Part shown: positions 1-9,924 of the stretch, one piece after another
Layout of the letters: the number at the start of each line of letters is the position of its first letter
Position numbering within the stretch: the first letter of the stretch is position 1
From: Aliiruegeria haliotis
GTDB taxonomy: Bacteria; Pseudomonadota; Alphaproteobacteria; Rhodobacterales; Rhodobacteraceae
DNA: 64,000 nt
Assembly (NCBI RefSeq): GCF_003003255.1
Contig: NZ_PVTD01000002.1
Coordinates: 372,001 to 436,000, forward strand
Reading direction: 5' to 3'
Position numbers and translations under genes: made by a program
The notes under the pieces: generated by a model
Seen by the model: only the letters and a program-made list of their open reading frames with translations
Databases searched by the model: none
Told to the model about the DNA's origin: nothing

Positions 1-3000
1 GCCAATGGCGTGCAACGTGTCGGTCACGCTCTGCTCCCCGCCCAACACATCCTGCCAGATTGCGACAATCCGGCGTTCCATGTTGGTGTCGGCGGCGACG
101 CACGGGCGCAGCGGCATCACGATCGCGCTGTCCTGCGGATCGGGCAGCGCCTTCCGGTCGAGCTTGCCATTGCCGGTTTGCGGCAGCGAGGTCAGCACCA
201 CCCAGGCTCGGGGTTGCATGTAATCGGGCAGTTGCCGGGCCATCGACGCCGCTAGCGCGGATTGGTCGATCTCAGCGGCAGGCTCTGCCACCAGATATGC
301 GACGAGGTGCCGGTCACCGTTCGCGCGTTCTCGCAGGGCCACGGCCGCTGCGGCCACGTTTGGCTCTGCGCGCAGGCGGGTCTCTATGTCTCCAAGTTCG
401 ATACGGAAACCACGCAACTTGATCTGCGTGTCCCTGCGTCCGAGCACCCGAACCTCGCCGTTTGGCATTCTCCGGGCGAGATCGCCAGTGCGGTACAGGC
501 GCCGTGTGCGCCCGCCCAATGTGACATCCCGGAAGGCGGCTCCCGTCAGGTCGGGGCGGTTGTCGTAGCCAAGCGCCAGCCCCGCGCCGCCAATGTTCAG
601 TTCTCCGACCGCCCCCAGCGGCAACAGGGCATCCGCATCGTCGACGACATGCAGCTCCGTGTTGCCGATCGGGTGTCCGATGGTGATGGGCCTGCCGGGC
701 GCCAGTTTTTGCACCGCCGACCAGATCGTCGTCTCTGTCGGGCCGTACATGTTCCACACCTCGCCGCCCCCCGCGAGCAGACGGTCGGCAAGGTCCGAAG
801 CGATGGGCTCGCCGCCTGCAAGCATCCGCAGGCCGGCATGCGGCGCGAAGCCGGCCTCCAGCAGCATCGACCACAGCGTGGGAGTCGCCTGCAGGCAGGT
901 GATATCTCCCTGCTCCAACCGCTCGACGAGCCGGAAACCGTCAAGCACTTCGTCGCGGTCGGCGATGACAACCCGCCCTCCGACCACCAGCGGCCCGAAC
1001 AGCTCCAGCACCGCGATGTCGAACATGACCGTTGTAACCGAGAGCAGCGTGTCATTCGCGCTCAGCCCCGGCTCCCGCGCCATGCTGGTCAGGAAGTTGA
1101 CCACGGCGCGGTGCGGGATCTCCACACCCTTGGGCGTGCCGGTCGAGCCGGATGTGAAGATCACGTAGGCTGCGGCTTCCGGGTCGCGCGGCACCGGGGC
1201 GGGCCGCGCCCGGGCCACGGCGTCGGAGGGCGACAGGCAGCGCAAGCCGCCGGCGAAGCCCGGCGTATCCTTGGCCAGAACGGCGGACACGCCAGCCGTC
1301 TGCACGATCTGACGCAAACGCGCGTCGGGCTGCGCGGGATCGAGCGGGACATAGGCGTGGCCCGCCTTCAGCACTGCGAGCAACCCGACAAGCATGCCCC
1401 CCCCACGTGGGAGCGCCACGGCAACCCGTTCGCCCGGCTCTGGCAGAGCCTGCTGGATCAGCGCCGCCAGCGCGTCCGACTTCTGTTCGAGGTCGGCGTA
1501 GCGCAATGCACCGTCCACCCCCTCCACGGCGATCGCCTCCGGCGTCGCCTTTGCCGTGAGGGTCACGAGGTCCTGCAACACCGCGCCACGATCGAACTCC
1601 ATGCCGGTGTCGTTCGCCATGCCGGCCAGCGCGACCTCTGCTTCGGGATCGAGCAGCGGCAGCGCGCGGACCGGGCGCGCCATGTCCTCGACAAGCCCCC
1701 GCAGGACCGTGACAAGGTGGCCGATCCAGCGATCCACGGTGTCCTTCGCATAGAGATCCGAATTGTAGTCGACCTCGATCTGCAGCCCCTCCGGCACCTC
1801 CGCCATGTTGAAGAACAGGTCGAAATTGGTCGCGGCCTTGTCGACGCTCTCGGGTCGTGCGGTCAATCCGGCCATCGGAAAGCTGCCGGCACGTTTCTCC
1901 AGGTTGAACTGGACTTCCGTCAGCGGCATGCGGTTGAGCGAGCGTTCTATCTTCAGGTCGCGGACCAGCGCGCCATATGTCGTGTCCTGATGATCAAAGG
2001 CTCTGAGGACAGCGTCGGAGACGCGCTTCAGGTGGTCAGCGGCTGGCTCTTCCGGGTCGAAAGCCGCCCGGATCGGCAGCATGTTGACAAGGTGCCCGAC
2101 AAGGTTTGGGTTCGGCAGTTGCGCCTGCCCGCCGGTTGGGACGCCAAGCACGATATCCTGTGCGCCGCTGAGACGTCCGAGCGTGAACTGCAACGCGGCA
2201 AAGAGCGTCGCGAAGAGGGTGCACCCCTGCTTTGCTCCCGCACGCCGGATCGCCTTGACCTCATCCTTGTCCAACGCCGCGCGGGTGGTCGCGCCCGCAT
2301 AGGATCTGATCGCCGGACGGGGCGCATCGGTTGGCAGCTCCGGCAGGTCGGGCTGTGCCTCGTACACGCCCTGCCAGAACTCCAGGCTCTGGGCCGTGGG
2401 GGGCACCTGCGCATCGCGCGCGTGGCGCGCGAAGGAGGGCGCGGGCGGCAGATCCGCAGGAGACCCGGTGCAGGCAGCCGAATAGAGGGCCGACAGCTCC
2501 TCGAAGAGCACACCATAGGACCAGCCATCGCAGGCAATGTGATGGGCCATGAACAGGAGGACATGCCGCTCCCCGCCCAACCGATAGAGCCGCGCGCGGA
2601 TCGGCAGGTCGTTGGTGATGTCCAGCGGCAGACGGGCCTCCGCGTCCAGCGCCTCCGCCAGTGCAGAATCCGGGTAGGGCCGCGTCGAAAGGTCGATATC
2701 CTCCGGCGCGAAGGGGCGGGGCTCGACCACGTCGAAATGGCTGCCACTCCGGTCGAAAACCGCGCGCAGCGCATCGTGCCGGGCCATCACGCCGTCGAGC
2801 GCGACTTGCAAGGCCGACCGGTCAAGCTCACCGTCAAGGTGCAAGACCGCGCCTTCGTTGAAGCTGCACGCTTGCGCGTCGCCCAACTGGTGGGTCATCC
2901 AGACCTCACGCTGCGCTTCGGTGAGCGGAATGGCCTTCGTGGGCACAGCGTCGCCATCCAACACCACATGCATCCCCCCCGCATCGGGCTGGAGAATTCC

Positions 3001-6000
3001 AACCGATTGCAGGGTATCGAGGGCTGTCTCGAATGCCTGCAGGATCGTGTCAGCATGTTCGTCAGTATGGGCCGTGGTCAGGAAACCGCCAAACCCGTCC
3101 AGAACGTGCACGCCCTCATAGCGCATGAGCGCATAGAGCAGCGAAGCCCTTGGGTCATGCTGGCTGACGCGCAGTATGAACCAGCTGGAGAACGTCTCCA
3201 CGAGGTCCGGCAAGCCGCGCCGCGCCAGCGCCCCCCGCATACGTTCCACCAGACGTTCGGTCAGCGCGGCCGTGTCGTCGTGCAGCCGCGCGCCCTCTGC
3301 CTCAAGGTGATCCAGCACCGCATCCACCGCCGCAAGCACCAGCGGATGGCGCACATTTGTCCCGGCAAAGAAGGTTGGCGAAACCTCGGGTATGCTGTCG
3401 TCTCCAAACGCCCAGACACCACCGTCGAGCACATCCATAAAGCGCGCGCGCCCGGCCAGAACGCCCACGGGCATGCCGCCGCCCACGACCTTGCCATAGG
3501 TCGCGAGGTCCGCTTCGATCCCCCAGAGGCCCTGCATTCCGCGGATATGGGTGCGGAAGCCGGTGACGACCTCATCCATGATCAGGGCCGCGTCGGCTTC
3601 CTTCGTGATCTGGCGCACCTCCCGCACGAAATCGGCCGGGCGGAAGGCCGGGTGCCGGCTCTGCACCGGCTCGACCAGCGCAGCTGCAAGCGTGCCTGCG
3701 TTGTCCCGCAGCCAGTCCAATGCCGCAGGATCGCCGTAGGGCAGCACAACCATGTTGCCGAGACCCGAGCGTGGAATACCCGGAGCGATGGGCAAGGCGG
3801 TGGGCTCCCCCGCCCGCGCGCGGCCTTTGACCAGCACTTCGTCGAACTGACCATGATAGTCGCCGGAGAACACGGCAATGCGCTCGCGCCCGGTAGCGGC
3901 CCGCGCAAGACGCATCGCGGCCATCACCGCCTCGGAGCCGGTGTTGCAAAAGGTCACGCGTTCATGCCCGGTTGCCCGGGCAAACTTCCGTGCCACGGGA
4001 CCGGCCATGTCTGCCTGCGGACCGATCGGATAGCCGCGCTCCATCTGCGCCATGACGGCAGCGGACACAAAGTCGGGCGAGTGACCAAAGGCTGTCTGGC
4101 CAAACCCGTTGACCAGATCGATCAGGTGGTTGCCGTCGACATCCTCGATCTCGGCCCCCTTTGCCTTGCCCACGACCAGCGGGAAGGTCAGTTCCTTCCA
4201 CTCCGGGCGAAACCCCGAAACCGTGCGGGGATCGGCATAGACGGTGCGATGCTCTGCAGTCGACGCCTTGGAGCCGGCAAATTTCTCCGAGTAGCGGCGC
4301 GCGAAGTCGTCGACAAAGGCCCGCTGCGCCGCATCCAGTTCACCGCCCGTCACGTCCGGACCGCGACCGGTACGAAACCCTTTCGGCTTGGCGGTCGCGT
4401 CCGAGGATGCCGCCGGATCCGGGGACCGGGGCGTGCCGGTGTCCACCTGAGGCGTCGTTTGTGGGGACGCCGCGGCGTTTTCCGACACCGAATGGCCGTT
4501 CGACTGGAGCACGCGCAACTGGTCTGCGATGAGCGTTTGCATTGCCTGAAGCTGGCTTTGCATGAGTGCCGCGACACCATCGGCGCTGGCACCACCCTGC
4601 GGCGGCGCCAGCGGCACCACGGGACCCTGTGGGGCCGGAGTTGGGGCAAGAGCCTCCACCGGCACCGCAGGCGGCAGCGCATCCTCTGGCAACACAGTGT
4701 CGAGATGAGCGCACAAGGCCGCGATGCTGGGCGTGTCGGACAACAGGCTGCGGAAACTCATCTGCACGCCGAAACGCTTTTCGAGCGCCTGGCTCACCTG
4801 TCCCATGAACAGAGAATCAAATCCAAGCTCAAGGAACGGTACGTCGACATCGGCGGCGTCCAGCGCCTCGCCCGACAGGTCGGAGAACATCGCCAACAGT
4901 TCCTCCCGCAGGCGGTCCGCCCGTGCGGGCTGGTTGATTGGATCTTGCATCGCGGGCTCCGCTGGCAACTTGGGTTCGGTGGCAATAGCGGGGTTGCCTG
5001 TCGCGGCCACGGGGGTGGCCCCCGTCGCAGCCTCGGGCAGCGATGCAGGCGCGGCCGCGGGTGGATCCACCCAGTAGCGCTTGCGCCGGAACACCGTGCC
5101 GGGCAGCGAACACCTCCGGCGGGCGCGCGGGCCGAGCCGCGCCCAGTCCACCGGCACCCCCGCCGCCCAGAGATTGGCAAAAGCGGAGGCCATGGCATCG
5201 ACATCACATTCGGTTTGGGTGTGGTCCGTCAGTGACTGAACAATCCCGCCATGGCCTCCGCGGCCGAGCACCTGGGCACTGAAGGTAGAGAGGGTCGCAC
5301 CCGCCCCCACCTCCAGCAAAACCCGGGGTGCCCCTTCGCAAGCCACCTTCACGGCAGCCTGGAAATTCACTGCGGCGCGAGCCTGTGCCGCCCAGAAGGC
5401 GGGGCTTTGCGCCTCTTCGTCTGTCATCCACGTGCCGGTCACTGAAGAGACCAGCGGGATCTCTGGCGCGCTCAATATTACGCCTCTGATGTCCTGTTCC
5501 AGCGCCTCGACCACCGGGTCCATCATCGCCGAATGGAAGGCGTGGGAGGTGTGCAGGCGTTTGGCGGCAATCCCGGCGTCCGACAGCCGGGCCTCCAGTG
5601 CCTTGATGGCATCGAAAGGGCCGGCCACAACCTGCTGTTTGGGGGCGTTCATCGCCGCGAGGTCGACGCCCGCACCGAGATGCGGCCTCAGCGCATCCAA
5701 CGGAGCGCGCACCGAGAGCATTGCGCCACCGGGCTGGTCCTGCATGTGTTGGCCGCGCGCCGCGATGATGCGCAACCCGGTCTCGAATTCCATGACCCCA
5801 GCCAGCGCAGCGGCGGTGAACTCGCCAACCGAGTGGCCAATCATCGCCATGGGCCGGACTCCACGCTCCATCCACAGGTGCGCGCAAGCGTATTGCACAA
5901 GATAGAGCGCCGGCTGGGTGAGCCGCGTGTCGCGCAGCGCACGGGCCGCCTCTTCGGCATCGAGATCGTTGCGTGTCAGCAAGCCGGTCAGATCGTCGCC

Positions 6001-9000
6001 CATGATCGGGCGCAAAATCTCCGCCCCATGGTCGATCCATTTGGCAAATCCGGGTTCGGCCTCGTAGAGCCCACGCCCCATGCCAGGGTATTGCGAGCCC
6101 TGCCCCGGGAACATGAAGACAACCTCGGCCCCGGTCTCCGCTGCCGGCTGTGTGGGCGACGAGGCCCGGCGCAACTTGCGAACGACATCGGCGGTCGTGG
6201 ACCCGGCCACGGCAAGCCGCCACGGATGCGCGTGGCGACCGTCCTGCAGAGTTCGTGCGGCGGCATCGAGCGGCGGCGCATCCTCACGGTCCAGCGCGTC
6301 GGCCAGGTTGGCAGCGGCCTCCGCCAACGCCTCCGGCGACCGGGCCGACAGCGGCAGCGCCTGCACACCAGGTTCGGTCTTTTCGGCCGGATCCGTGACG
6401 TCGGGGGCCTCTTCCAGGACCAGGTGCACGTTCGTGCCGCCGACCCCGAAGGAGCTGACCCCCGCGCGCCGGGGCCCTTCGCCCTGCCAGGCCGCCACGC
6501 AGTCGGGAACCCGGAAGGCACCATCCGAAAGGTCGACCCTCGGGTTCAACTTCGTAAAACCGGGAACGGGTGGGATCTCGGCGGCCCGCAAAACCTGTAC
6601 TGTCTTGATCACGCTGGCGACGCCCGCAGCGGCGTCGAGATGCCCGATGGTTCCCTTGACCGATCCGAGCGCACAACCCTCCGGCATCGATCCTTCGAAG
6701 GCACGGGCGAGTCCGGAAAGCTCCACCGGGTCGCCCAGTGGCGTCGCGGTGCCGTGGCACTCCACGTAGCCGATGGTGGACGGGTCGAGCGCCGCATCGC
6801 GATGGGCCATGCGGATCGCATTGGCCTGCCCCTCGACCGAAGGCGCGGTGTAGGAGATCTTGTCGGAGCCGTCGTTGTTGATACCGACACCCCGGATCAC
6901 CGCAAGCACGGGATAGCCGTCCGCCAGCGCGTCTTCCAGGCGGCGCAGGACCACGACCCCCGCTCCGGACCCGAAAACGGTGCCATTGGCGGCGGCATCG
7001 AAGGGGCGGCACACGCCGTCGAGCGATCCGATCCCGCCTTCCTGCGGAATGTAGCCGCGCCGTTGCGGGAAGGTTATGGAGACGCCGCCAGCCAGGGCCG
7101 CATCGGCCTGACCGGCGCGCAATGCGGCTACGGCCTGCGCAATGGCCGTCAGCGAGGTCGAGCACATCGTGCCAACGTTGATCGCCGGTCCCTTGAGGTT
7201 CAGCTTGTGCGCCACCCGGGTCACGAGGCTGTCGTGGTTGTTACCCGCCGCACGGGTCATTCCGCCGAGCTGATAGGTGCCGGAAAACTGCTCTACCGAG
7301 GCACGGTCGTGAAAAAGGTTCTGCAGCAGGTAGGTGCTGGGCGAGCTTCCGGCGTAGAGCGCGATCGGCCCGGGCGGGCGCGACGGGTCGATGCCGGCAT
7401 CGTCCAGTGCCAATTGGCACAATTCGAGGAAGATGCGCGCCTGCGGATCCATTTCCTGCGCCTCTTTCGGCAGGATTCCGAAATGTCGGGCGTCGAACAT
7501 GTCCACATCGTCCAGCGACGGCCGCACAGGGACAAATGCCGGATCATTCCGGTCGGGCCCACCGGCGTCCAGCTCCTCCGGATCAAAGCGTCGAAACAGG
7601 TTGTCACCCTTGCGGATGTGCTCCCAGAAGGCATCGAGAGACGCGACCCCCGGCAACCGCGCGGCCATGCCGACGATGGCGATATCGCCGCTCGACACAT
7701 GTTCTGACGCGGGTGCTGCCGCCGTGTGGCCCGCGTCCGCCCGCAGATCCGCAAGCGCTGCAACCAGCTCACCGAAACGCGGCGTCTCGAACATCTGTGC
7801 GATGGGGAAGCGCACGCCCAACGCGGCCTCTATCTGCGAATGGGCATCGATCAGCTGAAGCGAACTGCCCCCTGCGTCGAAGAAGGTCACGTCGCCTGAA
7901 GGTGTTCCGCAACCGAGTATCGCATCCCAGACCGCCGCGACGGCCCCGCGAACATCGAGGCCGCGCCGGACAGCGGCGTCACCAACCGGTTCCGAGCGAG
8001 TCATCAGGCGCTCCAATGCCTTTCGGTCTACCTTGCCGGCCGTGGTCAGCGGAAAGGCGTCCAGCGAAAGAACCTGCCGCGGCACTTCCATCGGGTGCAG
8101 GGTCTCGCCCGCCCGTTCGAGAACGTCCGCAACGGCCGCATTGTCGTCGGTCAGCAGCGCCGCTGCGATCCGCATTTCGCCGCGCTCGGGCGTCAGGATC
8201 ACGACGGCCGCGTCACGGACCCCGGGCTGCGCCCGCAACACATGCTCGATGCCATCCAGTTCGATCCGTCGGCCGTGCAACTTGACCTGCCGGTCGACGC
8301 GGCCGGAGAAGATGAACGCGCCATCCTCGCGTTGGCTGGCAAGGTCACCGGTCAGGTAGACTGTCCCGCAATGCTCCTCGCGCGGATCATCGACGAACAC
8401 CTCGGCGGTCTTTTCGGCGCGGTTGTGGTAGCCAAGGGCAACCGCCGGCCCGGCAAGGACAAGCTGGCCGGTCTGGCCGGATGGCAGCGGGCGCAAATGC
8501 TCGTCAACGACGAAAGCCTCGTAGCCTTCAAAGGGCACGCCGATCGGGATGGCACCGCCGTCCAGATCTTCGGGTCCGACCCGGTGGTGCAGGGCACCGA
8601 CCGTCGTCTCTGTCGGGCCATAGCCATTCAATACCGTCACCTGCGGCCAGGCTTCGATCAGGCGCGCGACATGACCCGCGGACATGACATCGCCGACGGC
8701 CAGGTTCAGCCGAAGCGAAGCAAACGCATCCAGCCGGTGATCGATCATCAGGTGATGAAGCCCGGCATACCAGGCAACCGCCGTGACTTGCTGCGCGACC
8801 AACACCCGGGCAATGTCGTCGAGCGAGGGGTGCTCCTCCTCCACGATCGCAATGCAAGCACCGTTCAGCAATGCACTCCAGATATCGAAGGTCGAGCCGT
8901 CGCAAGCGATGGTGAGGCAATGCAGCACAACATCGTCAGGACCCATCCCGACCGCACCGATGCCATTACAGAATGCCCGAACACCCCGCCGGGTCACCAG

Positions 9001-9540
9001 CACTCCCTTGGGGCGCCCGGTCGAACCGGAGGTGTACATCACGTAGGCCAGGTCGTCCGCTCCCGGCGGAACATCCTCCCCCAGAGGAACGGACTGCGCC
9101 AGCGCCGTGCTCAGGTCGAGCCGTTTCGCAGTCCCTCCCAGCAGGGTGTCGGCTTCCTTGGCCCAACGCTCGGCAACGAGAACGTGTCGAAATCCGAGGT
9201 CGTCGCAGATCCCGGGGATCTGTTCCGGCGCATGGGTCGGATCGAGCGGGACATAGGCCGCTCCGGCTTTCAGTATCCCGAGAATGGCAACAATAGCGTC
9301 CACCGAGCGGGCCGCGAGCAGGCCGACCCAGTCGCCCGGTCGAACTCCTGACTGCCGCAAGGATGCAGCCACGCGGGACGCTGAAGTGTCGAGTTCTGCA
9401 TAGGAGAGTATGGTGGTAGCCGAGACGATGGCCGGGGCATCAGGGGCTCGGCGGCAATGCCCGCCAAAGACCGAGAGCATATCGCACCGCCGCAACGCGG
9501 TGCCGCCCCGGTCCGGATATGGTCCAATGTCACTCGTCAT
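1..9540 (-). CDS. Hybrid NRPS-PKS megasynthase with internal aminotransferase (3' end outside window)
   Basis: One uninterrupted minus-strand frame begins at ATG 9540 behind a GAGGG Shine-Dalgarno and runs off the left edge (at least 3180 residues). Domains in order: adenylation A1 (about 1-510, TSGSTG near 168, NGYGPTE near 304); carrier T1 (Ser560 in GGSS); ketosynthase (about 620-1050, Cys793 in MCSTS, His in ECHGTATPLGDP near 927, GHLDAAAG near 967); acyltransferase (about 1140-1430, GHSVGEF near 1237, HAFH near 1334, which fits malonyl-CoA); ACP (Ser1576 in LGFDSL); a Pro/Ala-rich linker; class-III PLP aminotransferase (about 1735-2160, Lys2017 in YGKVVGGG); condensation domain (HHIACDG, catalytic His2334); adenylation A2 (TSGSTG near 2795); and the start of a second carrier domain cut at position 1. 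No KR, DH or methyltransferase is present. By analogy with iturin/mycosubtilin and microcystin synthases, the aminotransferase should convert a beta-keto thioester to a beta-amino acyl chain before condensation. The product is unknown. Confidence 0.95.
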   Translation of the reverse strand, partial: MTSDIGPYPDRGGTALRRCDMLSVFGGHCRRAPDAPAIVSATTILSYAELDTSASRVAASLRQSGVRPGDWVGLLAARSVDAIVAILGILKAGAAYVPLDPTHAPEQIPGICDDLGFRHVLVAERWAKEADTLLGGTAKRLDLSTALAQSVPLGEDVPPGADDLAYVMYTSGSTGRPKGVLVTRRGVRAFCNGIGAVGMGPDDVVLHCLTIACDGSTFDIWSALLNGACIAIVEEEHPSLDDIARVLVAQQVTAVAWYAGLHHLMIDHRLDAFASLRLNLAVGDVMSAGHVARLIEAWPQVTVLNGYGPTETTVGALHHRVGPEDLDGGAIPIGVPFEGYEAFVVDEHLRPLPSGQTGQLVLAGPAVALGYHNRAEKTAEVFVDDPREEHCGTVYLTGDLASQREDGAFIFSGRVDRQVKLHGRRIELDGIEHVLRAQPGVRDAAVVILTPERGEMRIAAALLTDDNAAVADVLERAGETLHPMEVPRQVLSLDAFPLTTAGKVDRKALERLMTRSEPVGDAAVRRGLDVRGAVAAVWDAILGCGTPSGDVTFFDAGGSSLQLIDAHSQIEAALGVRFPIAQMFETPRFGELVAALADLRADAGHTAAAPASEHVSSGDIAIVGMAARLPGVASLDAFWEHIRKGDNLFRRFDPEELDAGGPDRNDPAFVPVRPSLDDVDMFDARHFGILPKEAQEMDPQARIFLELCQLALDDAGIDPSRPPGPIALYAGSSPSTYLLQNLFHDRASVEQFSGTYQLGGMTRAAGNNHDSLVTRVAHKLNLKGPAINVGTMCSTSLTAIAQAVAALRAGQADAALAGGVSITFPQRRGYIPQEGGIGSLDGVCRPFDAAANGTVFGSGAGVVVLRRLEDALADGYPVLAVIRGVGINNDGSDKISYTAPSVEGQANAIRMAHRDAALDPSTIGYVECHGTATPLGDPVELSGLARAFEGSMPEGCALGSVKGTIGHLDAAAGVASVIKTVQVLRAAEIPPVPGFTKLNPRVDLSDGAFRVPDCVAAWQGEGPRRAGVSSFGVGGTNVHLVLEEAPDVTDPAEKTEPGVQALPLSARSPEALAEAAANLADALDREDAPPLDAAARTLQDGRHAHPWRLAVAGSTTADVVRKLRRASSPTQPAAETGAEVVFMFPGQGSQYPGMGRGLYEAEPGFAKWIDHGAEILRPIMGDDLTGLLTRNDLDAEEAARALRDTRLTQPALYLVQYACAHLWMERGVRPMAMIGHSVGEFTAAALAGVMEFETGLRIIAARGQHMQDQPGGAMLSVRAPLDALRPHLGAGVDLAAMNAPKQQVVAGPFDAIKALEARLSDAGIAAKRLHTSHAFHSAMMDPVVEALEQDIRGVILSAPEIPLVSSVTGTWMTDEEAQSPAFWAAQARAAVNFQAAVKVACEGAPRVLLEVGAGATLSTFSAQVLGRGGHGGIVQSLTDHTQTECDVDAMASAFANLWAAGVPVDWARLGPRARRRCSLPGTVFRRKRYWVDPPAAAPASLPEAATGATPVAATGNPAIATEPKLPAEPAMQDPINQPARADRLREELLAMFSDLSGEALDAADVDVPFLELGFDSLFMGQVSQALEKRFGVQMSFRSLLSDTPSIAALCAHLDTVLPEDALPPAVPVEALAPTPAPQGPVVPLAPPQGGASADGVAALMQSQLQAMQTLIADQLRVLQSNGHSVSENAAASPQTTPQVDTGTPRSPDPAASSDATAKPKGFRTGRGPDVTGGELDAAQRAFVDDFARRYSEKFAGSKASTAEHRTVYADPRTVSGFRPEWKELTFPLVVGKAKGAEIEDVDGNHLIDLVNGFGQTAFGHSPDFVSAAVMAQMERGYPIGPQADMAGPVARKFARATGHERVTFCNTGSEAVMAAMRLARAATGRERIAVFSGDYHGQFDEVLVKGRARAGEPTALPIAPGIPRSGLGNMVVLPYGDPAALDWLRDNAGTLAAALVEPVQSRHPAFRPADFVREVRQITKEADAALIMDEVVTGFRTHIRGMQGLWGIEADLATYGKVVGGGMPVGVLAGRARFMDVLDGGVWAFGDDSIPEVSPTFFAGTNVRHPLVLAAVDAVLDHLEAEGARLHDDTAALTERLVERMRGALARRGLPDLVETFSSWFILRVSQHDPRASLLYALMRYEGVHVLDGFGGFLTTAHTDEHADTILQAFETALDTLQSVGILQPDAGGMHVVLDGDAVPTKAIPLTEAQREVWMTHQLGDAQACSFNEGAVLHLDGELDRSALQVALDGVMARHDALRAVFDRSGSHFDVVEPRPFAPEDIDLSTRPYPDSALAEALDAEARLPLDITNDLPIRARLYRLGGERHVLLFMAHHIACDGWSYGVLFEELSALYSAACTGSPADLPPAPSFARHARDAQVPPTAQSLEFWQGVYEAQPDLPELPTDAPRPAIRSYAGATTRAALDKDEVKAIRRAGAKQGCTLFATLFAALQFTLGRLSGAQDIVLGVPTGGQAQLPNPNLVGHLVNMLPIRAAFDPEEPAADHLKRVSDAVLRAFDHQDTTYGALVRDLKIERSLNRMPLTEVQFNLEKRAGSFPMAGLTARPESVDKAATNFDLFFNMAEVPEGLQIEVDYNSDLYAKDTVDRWIGHLVTVLRGLVEDMARPVRALPLLDPEAEVALAGMANDTGMEFDRGAVLQDLVTLTAKATPEAIAVEGVDGALRYADLEQKSDALAALIQQALPEPGERVAVALPRGGGMLVGLLAVLKAGHAYVPLDPAQPDARLRQIVQTAGVSAVLAKDTPGFAGGLRCLSPSDAVARARPAPVPRDPEAAAYVIFTSGSTGTPKGVEIPHRAVVNFLTSMAREPGLSANDTLLSVTTVMFDIAVLELFGPLVVGGRVVIADRDEVLDGFRLVERLEQGDITCLQATPTLWSMLLEAGFAPHAGLRMLAGGEPIASDLADRLLAGGGEVWNMYGPTETTIWSAVQKLAPGRPITIGHPIGNTELHVVDDADALLPLGAVGELNIGGAGLALGYDNRPDLTGAAFRDVTLGGRTRRLYRTGDLARRMPNGEVRVLGRRDTQIKLRGFRIELGDIETRLRAEPNVAAAAVALRERANGDRHLVAYLVAEPAAEIDQSALAASMARQLPDYMQPRAWVVLTSLPQTGNGKLDRKALPDPQDSAIVMPLRPCVAADTNMERRIVAIWQDVLGGEQSVTDTLHAIG

Positions 9541-9924
9541 CGATGTACCCTCGCCGGCAGTTCGTGCGCTCCGGCAGAAGCATCACTCGCACCCGCAACA
9601 AACAACTCACCCTACGTGACCGGCACTGCACCCCCGCACAGCAAACACCCATAAATGATGGGCACTCCGGCACATTCGCACCGAGTATCGACCCTCAAAA
9701 TCACCAGTCAAAGGATTCCCGGCAAATTGCCGGACCCGACACACAGGAATCCCTGCTTCCGGCGCGGATCCGGTCACAATCCCTTAAAAACAAGTGCATT
9801 AAAAAACGGAAACAGCCCATTTCGGCTTTGGAAACAATGAGTTGCAGAGCCGACTTCAAGGCCGAAACTTGGCGGAATTGTGGCAGGAATGCGGCAAGCG
9901 GCCTTGATTGGACGGTTCCGGTTC
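9541..9924. other. Intergenic region upstream of the megasynthase
   Basis: This 384-bp stretch is lower in GC than its neighbours and holds no credible gene. It separates the megasynthase start from the methyltransferase stop codon; both genes read leftward. It must contain the megasynthase promoter unless transcription comes through from the flippase-methyltransferase pair. A perfect odd palindrome at 9719-9733 is the only clear signal seen. No hairpin with a T-tract was recognised after the methyltransferase stop. Confidence 0.6.
9719..9733. promoter_or_regulatory. 15-bp perfect palindrome, possible operator
   Basis: CCGGCAA and TTGCCGG flank one central A, giving seven perfectly paired bases per side. 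It lies 186 bp upstream of the megasynthase start codon. The length and symmetry suit a dimeric repressor or activator site, but no cognate regulator gene adjoins it. Confidence 0.35.

Noticed and set aside
262-5235. A 1657-codon open frame on the plus strand
   Set aside because: It lies codon-for-codon opposite the megasynthase, has no protein-family features and is Arg/His/Gln rich. It is an antisense shadow of GC-biased codons.
5533-7707. A 724-codon plus-strand frame
   Set aside because: Same register as the 262-5235 frame, opposite the KS-AT part of the megasynthase; no recognisable motifs.
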